Positions 19,339 through 30,792 of a stretch of DNA of 32,916 nucleotides are shown here, piece by piece. A program made the translations under genes and the position numbers. A model generated the notes under the pieces. That model was given only the letters and a program-made list of their open reading frames with translations, had not been told where the DNA came from and did no database searches. The stretch is from Acanthamoeba lenticulata (taxonomy: Eukaryota; Discosea; Longamoebia; Acanthamoebidae): assembly GCA_002179805.1 (NCBI GenBank), contig NAVB01002100.1:1-32916 (forward strand). Reading direction: 5' to 3'. The stretch's first letter is position 1. The number at the start of each line of letters is the position of its first letter.

Positions 19339-21594
19339 TCACATTTTTTTAGATTCTTGTACAAAATGTAAAAATTCAGATTTGGAGCATGTTTTTGTTA
19401 AAAAAGGGTGCTGTAATTGTGTGAAGTTAATAATGAAGCATAATGACAAAAATACACAATTACATACATTCAATAGATATGTTGCATCTGGCCTGTCAAT
19501 TGGTGTTGGAGCTAAACATAAAGCAAGAAAACTTTGTAATTCATTACTCCAATATGATTTTTTTTTCAGACCTGGGATGCCTTTTGTTGTTATGAGGAAC
19601 AATGCCTAAAGATAACAATCATAGTGAAAATTTATTTCATTTGACAAGGCAATATTATTCTTACCCGCAATGGAGGAAATTCCATATATGGTGGTTCACC
19701 TTCTACCATTTCCATCAACATAATTCCTAGACTAGAACATATGACAATTTTTATACAATAAGAAAACATCTTAATCATTTTAATCTTACCTCCATATATC
19801 AACTTTTATATCATAATCAAACCCTTTGATAAGCTCTGGTGCCATCCAATAAGGTGTACCTGCCAATAATACAGTTATAGATACATGTTTTTTTTTGTTG
19901 AAACAAAAATGTTCAAGTACCAACAACAGTATTTCTTTTTTGCTTTGTTTCAGTTAATTGGGCCGCGTACCCAAAATCAGCTATAATATTGAGTGGTTTT
20001 TTGTTTTTTGTTTTTTTGTTTTGTTTTTTGTGAAAATAAAAGTTGAACAAAACTGAAAGATGATGATCTAAGATGATGATACCTATTTTTATGTCACCAT
20101 TTTTTGATATTAATATGTTGTCAGATTTTATGTCACGATGTACTCGATGCAAGCTATGAATATATTGCAAAGCTTTGAGTGACTACAAAAGCTGTTAATA
20201 GATTGCCCAGTTGGTTGATGCATTAAATACTTACTTCCAACATCACATAAGCAATTTGACTTTCATTAATTGGGTGAATTTCTATTTGGTCGATCAACTC
20301 AGTCAAACAACCATTATCCATTAATTCCATAGCAACCTGCAATACAAATGTGAATATAAAATTTCGTTGTATGTATGAAAAACCTTACCCATAATTGGTC
20401 TTCAAAAATATAAACATCAATAAAGCCAACAATATTTGGATGTTTTGAAGTTTTCATCATCACTATTTCTATGGTCAATAGGTCTTGGGATTCATCATTT
20501 AAAGCCATTTTTTTGAGAGCCACCTTTTGATTTGTATGAACATGATTAGCTACATATACTTCTCCTGCAGCACTGCAATTTTAAAACGATTATTTTTTAA
20601 TAATAACCAAAAACTTATGTTGACTGATTCATACCCTTCACCAATTTTGCATAAATTAGTGTATAGCTGCATAGGGTTCTCTTGGCTTACTAGTTGTTCC
20701 AGGTTTGTATTTTCACTAATTGGTAATGGTTGCACATCACAAATCGGAGCCATTGACATTGATCGTTCTGTAGTTTGCAGATATCTATCATAGAATTTCA
20801 CAGCCGCTGAAAAGAAATTTATCAGTCAAAATGTTTTAAATATGTTATGTTTATCATACCAACAACTGCACTAGGGTTTTCTTGCACTTCAGTCTTGGAG
20901 ATTGCTCCTTTGATAAGCAATTGCCATTCTTGTGGCAGCCCAGAAAATCTGTATATGTATGTTGGTTAATAGTATTTTCAGCTTGTAATTAAATAAATAA
21001 GATATGTACCCTGTATTTGAACTAAAATCAACATGAATCTTGTGAATTGTTTGCAAAGGTGCAGAAACTGGATTCCAATGACAAGCTTCATCAATTGCTT
21101 CAATCCAACTTTGGCATTCATGTTCAGTGCAAGCAGTAATAAAAAATTGCTTGTTTGTTTTTGGTGAAAACAGTTCAAATGTGAAGTTTTTGTAATGAGA
21201 ACTCCTTTTTACATAGCCCCCACATAGTGGAATTTGTGCTATAGGAGTAGTAGCCTATTGTAGTTTTTGTTGATATGATATCTTTCATATTAAAATTGTA
21301 TTACAATATCTTTTTTTTAAGTTTAAGAAGTACTTTTTGATCTTTGAAATAGAATAAATAGTTTTTTTGTAAAACAAACCAGCGCTCCTTCCAATTCTTA
21401 CGGACATGCCCTGTATATACAAACTCAAAACTGCATGGGTTAAAAGATAAATAAATAAAACAAGATTGTGTCTACCACGCTTAACAAGCTTGCCTTGTTT
21501 TGTTGGTGTATTCCAAAATTCTGGAGACTATCATGAATAAGTTTTATAAGATGTGCAATATCACAAAAAACCTTACCAGTAGTTTTGCTTGCAT
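19339..21594 (-). CDS. PAK-family kinase with PH, CRIB and kinase domains
   Basis: Fourteen exons (minus strand): 21577-21594, 21476-21527, 21334-21410, 21010-21254, 20860-20948, 20635-20806, 20389-20572, 20235-20336, 20083-20182, 19921-19980, 19790-19859, 19665-19731, 19468-19605, 19339-19410; 481 aa. PH domain about 14-118 (GKLVKRG-VRKNWKERWFVL, ending SWIEAIDEA). CRIB about 122-140 (VSAPLQTIHKIHVDF), followed by GLPQEWQLLIKG as in PAK p21-binding regions. Kinase about 215-470: IGEGAAGEVY (P-loop), VALKK, HRDIKSDN, DFG, GTPYWMAPE, DIWSLGIML. All catalytic residues are present. PH plus CRIB gives Rac/Cdc42- and phosphoinositide-controlled signalling to the actin cytoskeleton, as in Cla4 and amoebal PAKs. 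It is short for this class because the N-terminus and linker are minimal. The six-codon first exon is the weakest call. Confidence 0.92.
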
Positions 21595-21891
21595 GATATC
21601 AAACTCTTAGCTTGGTAAGTTAGGTAGGTTAAAAGATAAAATATGTTTATGTAACCTTTTTTGTATCCAAACACAAAAGAAAGGAAACATAGAATTTGCC
21701 AAAAATGCTAGACACGCAACTTCTTTAAAAAAACAATATATCTTCGCACAAAATGACGGACTCCACCAAAGTGATGAAAAGAAAGATTGGCATGTAAAAT
21801 GTAAAACATAAAATAGAGTTTTTGTTCATCTAGAAAAGCAAAAAAAGTACAAATATACGATTTTTGTTTTAAAAACCCCAAAACCCAAACA

Positions 21892-22173
21892 TTACAAACT
21901 ATGCTTGTTGGGCCATAAAAAATACAATTTATTTTTCTTGTCTGCCTGAAACTCTACCCTTATTTTTGAAATCAATTGTTGCTGGCCGACAGTGCCAGCA
22001 CTCAAAGCGCCGATGTTGTGGGCTTCTGACAAACAGGCCAATTCTAGGTGAGTACTGCGGCAAGTGGTGCTCAACAGGAAGGATGTTGGGCCAGCCACAC
22101 AATTAAGCAGGTGCAGGTTGGTCACATAGACAAAAAGTATTGTTGTTTGTTTTGTGGCAGAAAAGCTGCTTGA
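21892..22173 (-). CDS. Uncharacterised C-terminal coding exon
   Basis: Open frame of 93 codons ending TAA, clearly richer in G/C than the DNA around it. It could begin after an acceptor (TTGTTCAG) at 22174. It reads TNLHLLNCVAGPTSFLL, CRSTHLELACLSEAHNIG and KIRVEFQADKKNKLYFLWP, which looks like a folded domain end rather than random sequence. Another protein-like frame upstream (about 22195-22337, with YSFYWENGSKNFFANLLNN) could be a preceding exon. I do not recognise the family, and the gene model is incomplete. Confidence 0.35.
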   Translation of the reverse strand, partial: SSSFSATKQTTILFVYVTNLHLLNCVAGPTSFLLSTTCRSTHLELACLSEAHNIGALSAGTVGQQQLISKIRVEFQADKKNKLYFLWPNKHSL

Positions 22174-22498
22174 CTGAACAAATTGTTCAAAAAATTGTAA
22201 CAATAACTAAGTTCAAAATACCAATTAATCAGTGATACATTATTCAATAGATTAGCAAAAAAGTTTTTTGAGCCGTTTTCCCAATAAAAACTATATTTTA
22301 CATGAAAAAAATCGTTCTTATCTTTTGTTTTGAGCAAATTGATATTTTTGTTGTTTTTTGTTCTATTTTTTTACAACTTGTTTTGTTTGGAATATTAGCA
22401 TTGTTTTTGGCGCTTTTGGAAGCGTTTACCTGAAAAATTGCTCTTTGTTCCTTTATTCAGCTTCTTGTTTAATGAAAATTGGACAGTTTTCGAATATT

Positions 22499-23530
22499 TT
22501 ATTTTTTAATTTTTTTTAAATATTTAACTAGTGCAGCATGGTGCAATTCAGGACAAATGGCATAAAGTTGGGATAACTGTGGGGGAAAAAGGATAGGATT
22601 GATGAGTTAATGATAACATGAAACACAACAAGAAAACTGACCAAAACTGGATGAAGATGTATCCAAGGCTTATGGGCGGGTAAAGGGCGATGTGCATATA
22701 ACCCTTCTACTGAAAAGCGAGCAGCCAGATCTAATGGTGGTAGCTTGAGTTTGAAGTTGATATCATTCACTTACCTATTAAAGAAACATGCAGCAAACCA
22801 AAGGTCTTCAAAAAACACTTCTTGATTACACTTCCTGATTGATTGCTTCAAGCAGTCGCGACCTTCGGCGAATAGAAAACCCTGTACCGGTTCATGAGTG
22901 ACATGTGGAACAACAAAGAAGTGTTGAATGTGCCTCCGTTGCCGATTGGGATATGTATATCATATCCCAATAGGCACTCTGAACCAGGGACTGCCCGGGT
23001 GCGCCAATCCAATCGTAGTCAAGATTGATCAAGTTGATGGAGAGATTTGTGTTGGCATTGCCTAGTCAGTTTGTGCCACAGGCACATGCTCACCAATATG
23101 AAACATGGTGTGAGTAGGGAGGGACATTTTTTGTTTCTACCTGTGTATTACCTTGCACTTGTTCCCGACCCCCTTGTGAGTAGCTCTGAATAGCCCTCGT
23201 TGGACAAACGTTCTGGCACTGTCGCAGTGAAGTTCAGCCTGCCCGCTTCCACGTAAGGGCGAAGTGCTCCCTTATGTAGGGAGGTCATATCCACTGATGG
23301 ACTGCATCACAGCACAAAATGCGTGAGCATTGCCAGTAGGGGATAATGACAACCACCTTACCACTGCTTGGTGCAGCTTTGAGTGGTTGAACCATATCTC
23401 CACCACCACCAAGCTTGTCATCGTGGAGGAGGCCTGAAGCAGGTGGTGAAGTGTTCAAATGACAACGACAAAGGAGGAAGTCAAGTTCTACCATTACAAA
23501 TGCCGACCAATCATCAAAGCTAGAACCACA
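22499..23530 (-). pseudogene. Broken second copy of the DUF5672-like gene
   Basis: Same strand and exon order as the gene at 17119-18327. Shared stretches include KVVVI, GALRPYVEAGR-NFTATVPE, YDW-GAP, GFSIRRRS and LPPLDLAARFSVE, plus the terminal CPEL exon. Several lesions are visible: about 100 nt missing after KVVVI in exon 1; a net 5-nt loss near 23165-23175 that shifts the frame and removes the FW of exon 2; the GAPW Trp replaced by Gly; a snap-back repeat inside exon 3; the donor after GNGG changed from GT to GC; and an in-frame TAA just before VND at about 22771. The transmembrane segment also ends in a stop near 23495. Decay by duplication is the simplest reading; expression of a fragment is not excluded. 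Confidence 0.75.
22945..22971. repeat. Snap-back inverted repeat inside the pseudogene
   Basis: 11-bp arms (ATTGGGATATG, 22945-22955, and its complement, 22961-22971) around TATAT. At this place the intact copy has only a single ATCCCAAT segment, so one arm looks like a local inverted duplication, a known replication-slippage product. Confidence 0.8.
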
Positions 23531-23619
23531 CTTGCAAGCAGTTCAGCTGCCTGAAAGAGAGTTGGCGTGTAAACGATCAGCTGACGTGGCTAAAATAGGC
23601 AATTCGGCGACTCACGTTG

Positions 23620-23863
23620 CTACGGCCAGGACGTCATGTTCCTTTTTGGCTGAGGCGACATCTTCCTTGTGTGCCAAACGACGGCCGAGAGGGCGGCCTT
23701 GGCCCGGCGTTCTGACTCGACCTTGTCCTCTTCCTCGTCAAAGACGATGTCGCCGTCATCCTCCTCGTCATCCTCGTCCTCACTGCTCGAGTCTTCATCC
23801 TCCTCTTCCTCTTCCTCCACCCGTTGTTTGGCGCGGTGACTTTTTCTGTTCGCACGGCAGTTT
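23620..23863 (-). CDS. Acidic, charged ORF of unknown function (tentative)
   Basis: GC-rich minus-strand frame coding for a run of Glu/Asp/Ser (EDEDSSSEDEDDEEDDGD), then DIVFDEEEDKVESERRAK and a short tail to TAG. Upstream it runs into a poly-A tract without a clear start. A GTGAGT donor at about 23605 and an internal AAG|GTCGAG could give alternative endings. It could be a small acidic nuclear protein, a 5' exon of the copy at 22.5-23.5 kb, or part of the kinesin 3' UTR. No domain is recognised. Confidence 0.3.
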
Positions 23864-24062
23864 TTTTTTTTTTTTTCGTATGTCGTGTTGGTCTTGTTTC
23901 TGTTTTCCAATAATGCTGAAATTTTGCGCTGGCTAACCAACAGTAGACTGTGTAAAAATGCAGCGTAGTTGAACAAGTAGACATAATGAGAAAAAAAAAT
24001 AAGACAAGAAAAGAATGTCAGGCCCAGGTCCTGGCTTGCCAAGCAAGTTTTTATCTCTTAGC

Positions 24063-27000
24063 TTACTCCTTCACGGGAGCCTCGGCTGTTGATGACGAAA
24101 GCTTGCTGGTTTTCGCTCGCCCGCCTCCGCCTCGGATGGGTTTTACGATGCGCGCCCCGCCCGTGCCTTGGTTGATAGACGACGACCGGCCACGGCTCTG
24201 CGCACGAGCTTGGGCTGCTACCGCCATTTTTACCGAAGGATCTCTACATCAATAAAGCTTATTAAGTAGCACACCAGAAAGAAATAGGCGTACTTTGCTC
24301 GAGCTTGGCGCGGAGCTCGTCGACGAGCTGCTTGTACTTGGCGACCTGGGCGCCGTGCGTGTCGGAGAGGAGCTGGAGCTTGTCCTGGGCGCTGGCGAGG
24401 AGGACCTCGAGCCCGCGGATGCGCTCGTTGCGGGCGGCGAGCTTCTTCTCGGAGACGCGCTGCTCGAGGCGGAGCGCGTTGTTCTGGGTGACGAGCTGCT
24501 GGTGGACCCGCGTGAGCTGCTCGAGGTTGCGCTCGAGGAACGTGTTGCGCTTCTGCAGGGACTTGTTGGACGAGCTCTTGAGGAGCTGCTCGTACTGCTC
24601 GCGCGCCTCGTCGAGCAGCATCTCGAGGTCGATCACCTTCTCGCACCGGTTCTGCAGGTCGCGCAGCAGCGAGCTCTTCAGGTGGTCGAACTCGGCCAGC
24701 TTCTGTGCCGTCCGCTGCCGCAGCTCGACCAACTCGCCCTCGAGCTGCCGCCGCTTGGCCTCGTCCTGCTCCTGCTCGCCGGCGGCCTTGCGCTCGGCCT
24801 GCTCCTGCCGGGCCTGCGCCAGCTGCGCCTCGAGCACCTCCTTCTCGCGACGCTGGCCCTCGGCCAGGCCCTGCCAGTGGTCCTTCTCGGCCCGCAGCAT
24901 CTCCATTTCAAACGACTCCCCGCCGCCCATGGGCTGGACGGCAGCCGCTGGCACGTCGGTGGCCCCGGCGGCGGACGTTGGCACGTCAAGCACAAGGTCA
25001 TCGAGGTCGTCGGCGGGGACCACGAGGGAGTCGAGGCCGGCCTCGAGGCGGGCGGCTTCGAGCTCGTCCTGCTGCTGCTTCTGGCGCAGGGCCTCGCGCT
25101 GGCGCTCGCGCTCAAAGTAGAGCGCCAGCTGTCGCGCGCGCTCCTCGGCCAGCCGCTCGGCCTCAGCCGCCCGCCGCTGCAGCTGCTCCCGCTCGGCCTC
25201 CCACGCCGCAGCCGCTTCGGCCGCTGCAGCCGCCGCTGCCGACGACTCGGCGACGGCCGCCGCCGATTGCACGGCGCTGGCAGCAGCCGTTGGCTGGACG
25301 AGGCCAGTGAGGTCAGACTCGAGCGATTGAAGGAGGGCAGCAGAATCCACCGCGTATTTCTTCTGGTTTTCTTCGAGGGCCGCCCGCTTGACCTCCTTCT
25401 TGTGGGCGGCGGCCAGTGCGGCGTGCTCGGCCTGGAGCTCCGCGAGCTGGGCCTGGAGGCCCTCGAGGTCAGCCGTGAGCTGTGTCTTTTGCTCGGCCAG
25501 GGACTCGGCCAAGCCCTGGACCTCGGCCCGCTCGCACTGGAGGCGCTCGAGCTGGACCGTGAGCTCGGCGATGTTGCCCACCATCACGCGGTTCTCGCGC
25601 TCGTACTGCTCCTGCGTGGCGGCCGCGTTGGCCAGCTCCTCCTTGAGGGCCTCGAGGCGCTCCACGCCCTCGGCCGCGGCCTGCTCGCGGTCGCGCACGG
25701 CGTCCTGCAGGGCGTCCACGCGCTCGAGGATTTCCGACCGCTCGTCCTCGGCCTGCCGCAGCTTCTCCTCGAGCTCCTCCACGCGGTCTGTGCGACACAT
25801 TCGCCCCCCCCAACGCGTTTATTCAGAAATATTAAATATTAAATATGTGAATAATTGAAACCCCAGGTTGGGGGGAGGGAAGGTGCCGTGCCGTTGATGG
25901 CAGCGACGTGTGGCAGCTTGGCGCGGGTCTCGGGCGAGAGCACCTGCGGGGCGGCCGTGGACGCCTGCGGCGTCGCAGCAGTCTCCTTGGCGCCGTCAGC
26001 ACTGCCATTGCTGATCCCGGTGAGGGCGGCACCCGAGGCGCCCGCCTTGTCCTTGGCCGCGGCCGAGATTGTGATGTCGCCTGCATTTTTTGGCAATTGA
26101 TTTAAGAATCAATAATAAAAACCGATTATAATGAAGTCAAGTCGCAATGAGAAAAAGGCGGGACCCTTGACGAGGCGGAGTTCCTCCTCGAGGCAGGTGG
26201 CGTAGGTCTTGAGACGCGCGATCTCCTTGTGGGCCTTGTCCAGGAGGGCCTTGAGCTCCTGCACGCTCATCTCTTTGTTCACCTTGGCCTGGTTCTTGAT
26301 CGTCTTTGCTCTGCAATTTATAATATTTTTAGAGAAAAAAAACCATGAATTTAAAAATGTGACATACAAATGAAGCAAACATTCCGAGCACGCACCGAAT
26401 GCCGAAGCGGAGGGTGGAGAGGGTCTCCTCTTCATTGTAGGAGGAGGGCGAGCAGTTGATGATGAGTGTCGTTCGCGAGTTGCCGCCGAGCGACTCTTGC
26501 AGCAACCGCGTCAGTTTGCTGTCACGATACGGCACGTGCTTCGACTGCAGAAATGAAGTCGTAAATGGTGGTCAATTCGTCGTTACCCACGTCACAAACA
26601 TTGCATCAGGGGGTGGGGCGGACCTTGCCGTCAGTGAGGGCGTTGATGACGTTGCCCAGCGCCGAGAGGGACTTGTTGATGCCCTTGGCCTCGTCCAGCG
26701 TTTGGCCTGTCGAAAAAAGAATGATCGAAAAATCAGCAAAAATGATTTTTAAAATGTAAGATTACAATCAGGGCCAGTTGGACGTACCGGTGGCGCCGGT
26801 CTTACCGACCTTTTCGGAACCGGCGAGATCGACGAGGTAGAGCTTGCCGCTCATGGTGGTGCCGTTTTGGAGGTTCTTCTGCTCCACATTCCACACGAAG
26901 ATACTGTGCGAGCGGCTGCTCACGTCGTTCATGTCTGCCAGGAATGTAAAGTTTTTTTTTTTTTTTTTGAGAAATGCACAAGCAAAAGCTGCCAAAAAAT

Positions 27001-28013
27001 AAGAGCAAAGATGAAAAATAAATGAAAAAGGGGACTACGCACTGGTCGCAGCCACCTTGCGATTGGCGGAGCCGGTGTCCATCACACGAAGCACGTCCGC
27101 GGCGCAGGTGACATACTCCTCAGTGACGCCCTCGATGTAGACGCTCTTGTCCTTGTTCTCGCGGATCTTCAGGTCCGATCTGTCGGCTGCAAGGATTCAA
27201 AGACGATGAGGTGAGTCGCCTTCCCCATCAAGCACAACAAAACAAGAGCCAGAGGCGTACGAGCGAGCAAGTCGCGGATCTTTTCCATGTAGATTTCGAT
27301 GTAGGAGACCTTGACGAGAAACTCCATCGTCTCGCTGGCCTCTTCGACAAAGGTGAAGATGGTCTCGATCATACGCGGGATGATGCCCTTCATCTGCTTG
27401 TCATGAATATCGGGTCCCTGTTTTTTATCGTTTTCTTGGGTGTTAGGAGTTGAAGGAGTGCTGGTTCAAATAAGGACCAACCTGCATGGTGTGCGTTTTG
27501 CCGCTGCCGGTCTGGCCGTAGACAAAGATAGTACCATTGAAGCCCTTGAACAGATCTGCTCCTCCACTGGTGAGACTCCAGAGAGGGGGGGGACTAGAGA
27601 GGGGGAACATATTTTATGTGCTATTCTATTAAATATAAATAAAATAGATAAATAAATCCGTTGGCGACGCGGGAATGGTTAAACGAAAAAGACGCTCATG
27701 AAGAAAGAAGAGAGGGCGGAGCGGGGGTAGGCGAGGACCTTCAACGACGGGTCTTGCGGCATAATCGTAGACTTCTGTTTGAGACGTGACAGGACCCCAA
27801 ATTTTATCGAAATTGAAGCTGTGGTTGCTTTGGCCCTGTAGAACATGCAATTGAGCTTACATGTCAAAGCGAGAACACAAGGGAAGCAAAACGAACGATG
27901 ATCTTGACAGTGGTGCCATCATCGCTCAGGTGAACAATTTCGGTGGCTCCTCGCGCTTTCTCCTTCGAGTTGCTGGGGCGAAAGCGGCAAACCACCTTGA
28001 TGTTGTTCGACAT
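24063..28013 (-). CDS. Conventional kinesin (kinesin-1) heavy chain
   Basis: Twelve exons (minus strand): 27897-28013, 27739-27835, 27482-27555, 27261-27417, 27043-27186, 26788-26934, 26624-26706, 26396-26544, 26165-26310, 25862-26080, 24294-25787, 24063-24241; 1001 aa. N-terminal motor: VVCRFRP, P-loop GQTGSGKT (85-92), SSRSHSIF (about 202-209), [15 protein letters not shown] (about 232-246), [14 protein letters not shown], then RFGIRAKTIKN. A short neck coil is followed by a Ser/Ala/Thr-rich hinge (exon 10) and a long heptad-rich coil (exon 11, about 445-940). The last exon holds [12 protein letters not shown] (about 972-983), matching the IAK tail motif that folds back to inhibit the motor. 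It should walk to microtubule plus ends carrying vesicles. The tail exon was placed by frame: acceptor GTAGAG before 24241. The antisense of exon 11 is open for 515 codons but is a shadow. Confidence 0.95.
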
Positions 28014-28332
28014 TTCTGCGTGCGCCTTCGTGGCCCCAGTCAAAGAGCTACTCTCCGTTGCGCAACAACAAAGAAAACAGCTGGAGAAGAAAAAAAAGAG
28101 AAAAGAAAACATTTCGCCTTTATTGTTTATCTTTTAAATTTAACATTTTGATAGCAATCTCAATAGTTTTTTGGTTTGGGTATATTATTAGGCAATGTCA
28201 TGGTTTTGATTGAAACTTGCACAAGCTCACAGCTGCGGCATGTGGTGGATGGTAGTACCATTCATTCAATTGTTATTTATGAATTACTTTTTAGGGAACA
28301 AACACACTGATGTTCTGAACTGTGGTTGGTAC
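28014..28332. promoter_or_regulatory. Spacer: KHDC4-like 3' UTR and kinesin promoter region
   Basis: AT-rich stretch between two minus-strand genes. It must hold the 3' UTR of the KHDC4-like gene and the promoter and 5' UTR of kinesin. No clear TATA box or conserved element is visible. Confidence 0.4.
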
Positions 28333-30593
28333 TCAAGGGCGCTCCATGCCCAACTCTCGCATGAGTTCCGAGTAGCTGGCGTCTGACGAGGACTGCGCGG
28401 CCGTCGGGTGCCCACTCGATACCGGCGTCGCGCCCGACGCAGAGGCCAGTGGGCTCTCTGCTGCCGGCACAAGCATGAGCCTCTTCATCGCCACCAACAA
28501 TAGGCACTAACAAGCAGCAAGCAGAACGCTTGGCGTACCCGAGTAGGGGCTGGCCGCCCAGAAAGGCAGGCCTGGCGGCTTGAGCTGTGCTGCCGTCGTC
28601 GTCAGCGTCGGTGTCGACGAGGACGGCGCCTGCGGTTGGCGGTAGTGGCCTTGGTGGCTGCCCTTGGTGGCCTCTGCTGGCTCCGGGGCCGGCGCCGTTG
28701 CTTGTCCCGCTACTGACCACGTATAAGTACGAATTTAACACTCAAATGCACGATCGACCGTACCAGATGCGGCCTCGGGAAGAGCGTAGCGCGCGGCCGA
28801 GTACTCCTCTAGAGTTGGCCGCCTGGGTCCGACTTCGCCCTCAGCAACGCTCTGCAGACACGTTTCCCCGTGTGTGAGTCTCGGACCCCCACACATGCCG
28901 CGCACATACGCACGTCTTCGCCATCGGCACGCGAGCGCTTAGCCGGCGCCGGATATTCCTGGAAGCGCCGGGACGTTGAAGAAGATGATGACGAGGCGCT
29001 GGCGGCGACGGTGTCGTCAGTGGCGACGGTCTCCGCGGCTGTCGACGACGTCGAACCGACGGCGGTCTCAGCGCCAGGCGGTCCGGTGGCCGGCGTCACG
29101 GTCGACGGCGGGGCGGCGTAGCCATAGGCCCCGTAGCCGTAGCCAGGATAGGCCGCGTAGGTCGGATAGGCGGCCGGGGGAGCGGTCTGCTCTGTGCCCG
29201 GTGCGCCAGAGGCGCCCAGACCATAGGCGCCCCCGTAGGCCGCCGCTGGCGGGCCGTAGGGAGACGCGCCATAGACCGGCGGCGCTGGCGCGCCGTAGCC
29301 ATAGGCCGCCCCATAGGCGCCGTAGCCTGCGGCCCCATAGCCCGGCATCCTGAGAAGGGAAGCACCGTAAAAAGAATAATTAACTACTTACGCAAAAACG
29401 GATAGCATCGTCAAAACGTACCCGTGGTGGCCGTAGCCGGGCGGGACGCGCGGGGCGGCCGCAGCGGCGGCGCGGGCGGCAACCGTGCGTTTGTGATCCT
29501 CAAAGTCCTCGCGGACGGTGCCGAGGAGGTCCTCAGAGAGCTTCTTGGCAGCCTCGAGGGCCTGCTGGTTGGAAGCGATGATGAGGAGGTGGAGGTCGTC
29601 GTCCTCGCCGCTGCCTTCGGGTGTGGGCGGCTCGTGTGGGTTGTCTGAGCGGCCGCGGCCCTTGAGCTGCACGCGCGCACGCGATTGGGCTTCAATGTGC
29701 TTCACGTAGGCTCCCTTGGGGCCGATGATCTTGCCCACATAGTTGAAACCCATCCGGCGCGCCTCTGCCACGTCAATCCCGACGTAGACCTTGGTTGTTG
29801 CGTCCTCGCGCTGTTCCACCACCGCAACAATTCAAAATAATAATACGAAAATTAAATAATTGAATTTTAATAAAATAAAATATTATAATAAGAAAAGTGA
29901 AAGTTGTGTGTGGCGCACGCGGTGGTAGGCCGGGACCTCGCCGCGCATGAGGGCGTGGATGCGGGCGAGACCGGCGTCAAGCTCTGCCTGCGTAGGGGCC
30001 GAGACGTGGAGGTAGAGCGCGCGCTCCGACCCGGGCTCGACGGGCTCGTGCGAGGCCCGGAACCGCCCGCGCGTGCTTACCGTGGCACCCGTCTGCTGTT
30101 GGATCTCCTGGTGCGTGGCACCTTTGGTCAGGAGGTACCGCACGGGCGGTGGGCAGCTGTTAATCTCCACTTCGCCCACGAGTAGGCCCTCCTCCCTCGG
30201 GGTTGCTGCGGGCGCGGCCGCGGGCGTGGGCAAGGGCGGGATCACGATGGCAGCCGCGGCGGCCTTGGCGGCGGCGAGGCGGCTGGCGGCAAAGGCGGCC
30301 ACTGCGGCCGGGTTGGTTGGGTCCAGCAAGACGGGGCCTGGTGGTGGTGGCGGCGCGTAAGCGGGCGGCTGCGGAGGTGGTGGCTGGTCGCCTCCTGCTG
30401 CAGGAGCGGCAGGAAGTTGGGTGGGCTCGACGACGTCCCACTTCCTCTTCCTACACGCGAAAGCATCCAATTCCGTACCAGTAGTAAAAAAAATTATGGT
30501 GTTAAAAAAGAAGGCACCAGATGGATGGACTGGATTGGGCGATTAATAAAACCTTGGCTTTTGATCTACAGTAGTACTCGTGGGGTCGTCCAT
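28333..30593 (-). CDS. KHDC4/BLOM7-like KH-domain RNA-binding protein
   Basis: Exons (minus strand): 30553-30593, 29919-30450, 29422-29810, 28914-29349, 28764-28851, about 28528-28712, 28333-28482; about 606 aa. The N-terminus reads PRKRKWDVVEP after splicing, like the RKRKWD start of KHDC4. First KH-like region: LLTKGATHQEIQQQTGATVSTRGRF...RALYLHVSA. Second: KVYVGIDV...GFNYVGKIIGPKGAYVKHIEAQS...LHLLIIA with AAKKLSEDLL. Both align in order with human KHDC4, a spliceosome-associated protein that helps pre-mRNA splicing. A Gly/Tyr/Ala-rich low-complexity region follows (about 325-410), then a Pro/Ser-rich tail ending SYSELMRELGMERP. The last junction is unsettled: the obvious donor at 28538 is off by one frame, so a weaker donor at 28527 (45-nt intron) is used. 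Adjacent SARNP-like gene also acts in mRNA processing. Confidence 0.88.
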
Positions 30594-30792
30594 CGATGCA
30601 GGAACAAGATGATGATGATGATGATCACACAAGGCCTTTCCTTTATCGTGAGGGAAAGCCGACGAGAAAAGAAAAAGAAAGGAAAAAGTAGTGGCTGGAT
30701 TTACAAGAAGAAGGAGTGGTTTTGTTTCGTAACATGTTGTTGTGTTCAAGAATGGGAGACGACAACAACAACAACAACACAACCCCTCCTCC

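Noticed and set aside
24295..25842. 515-codon plus-strand ORF
   Set aside because: Exact antisense of the kinesin coiled-coil exon, opened by its strong codon bias; composition is Leu/Gly/Glu without domains.
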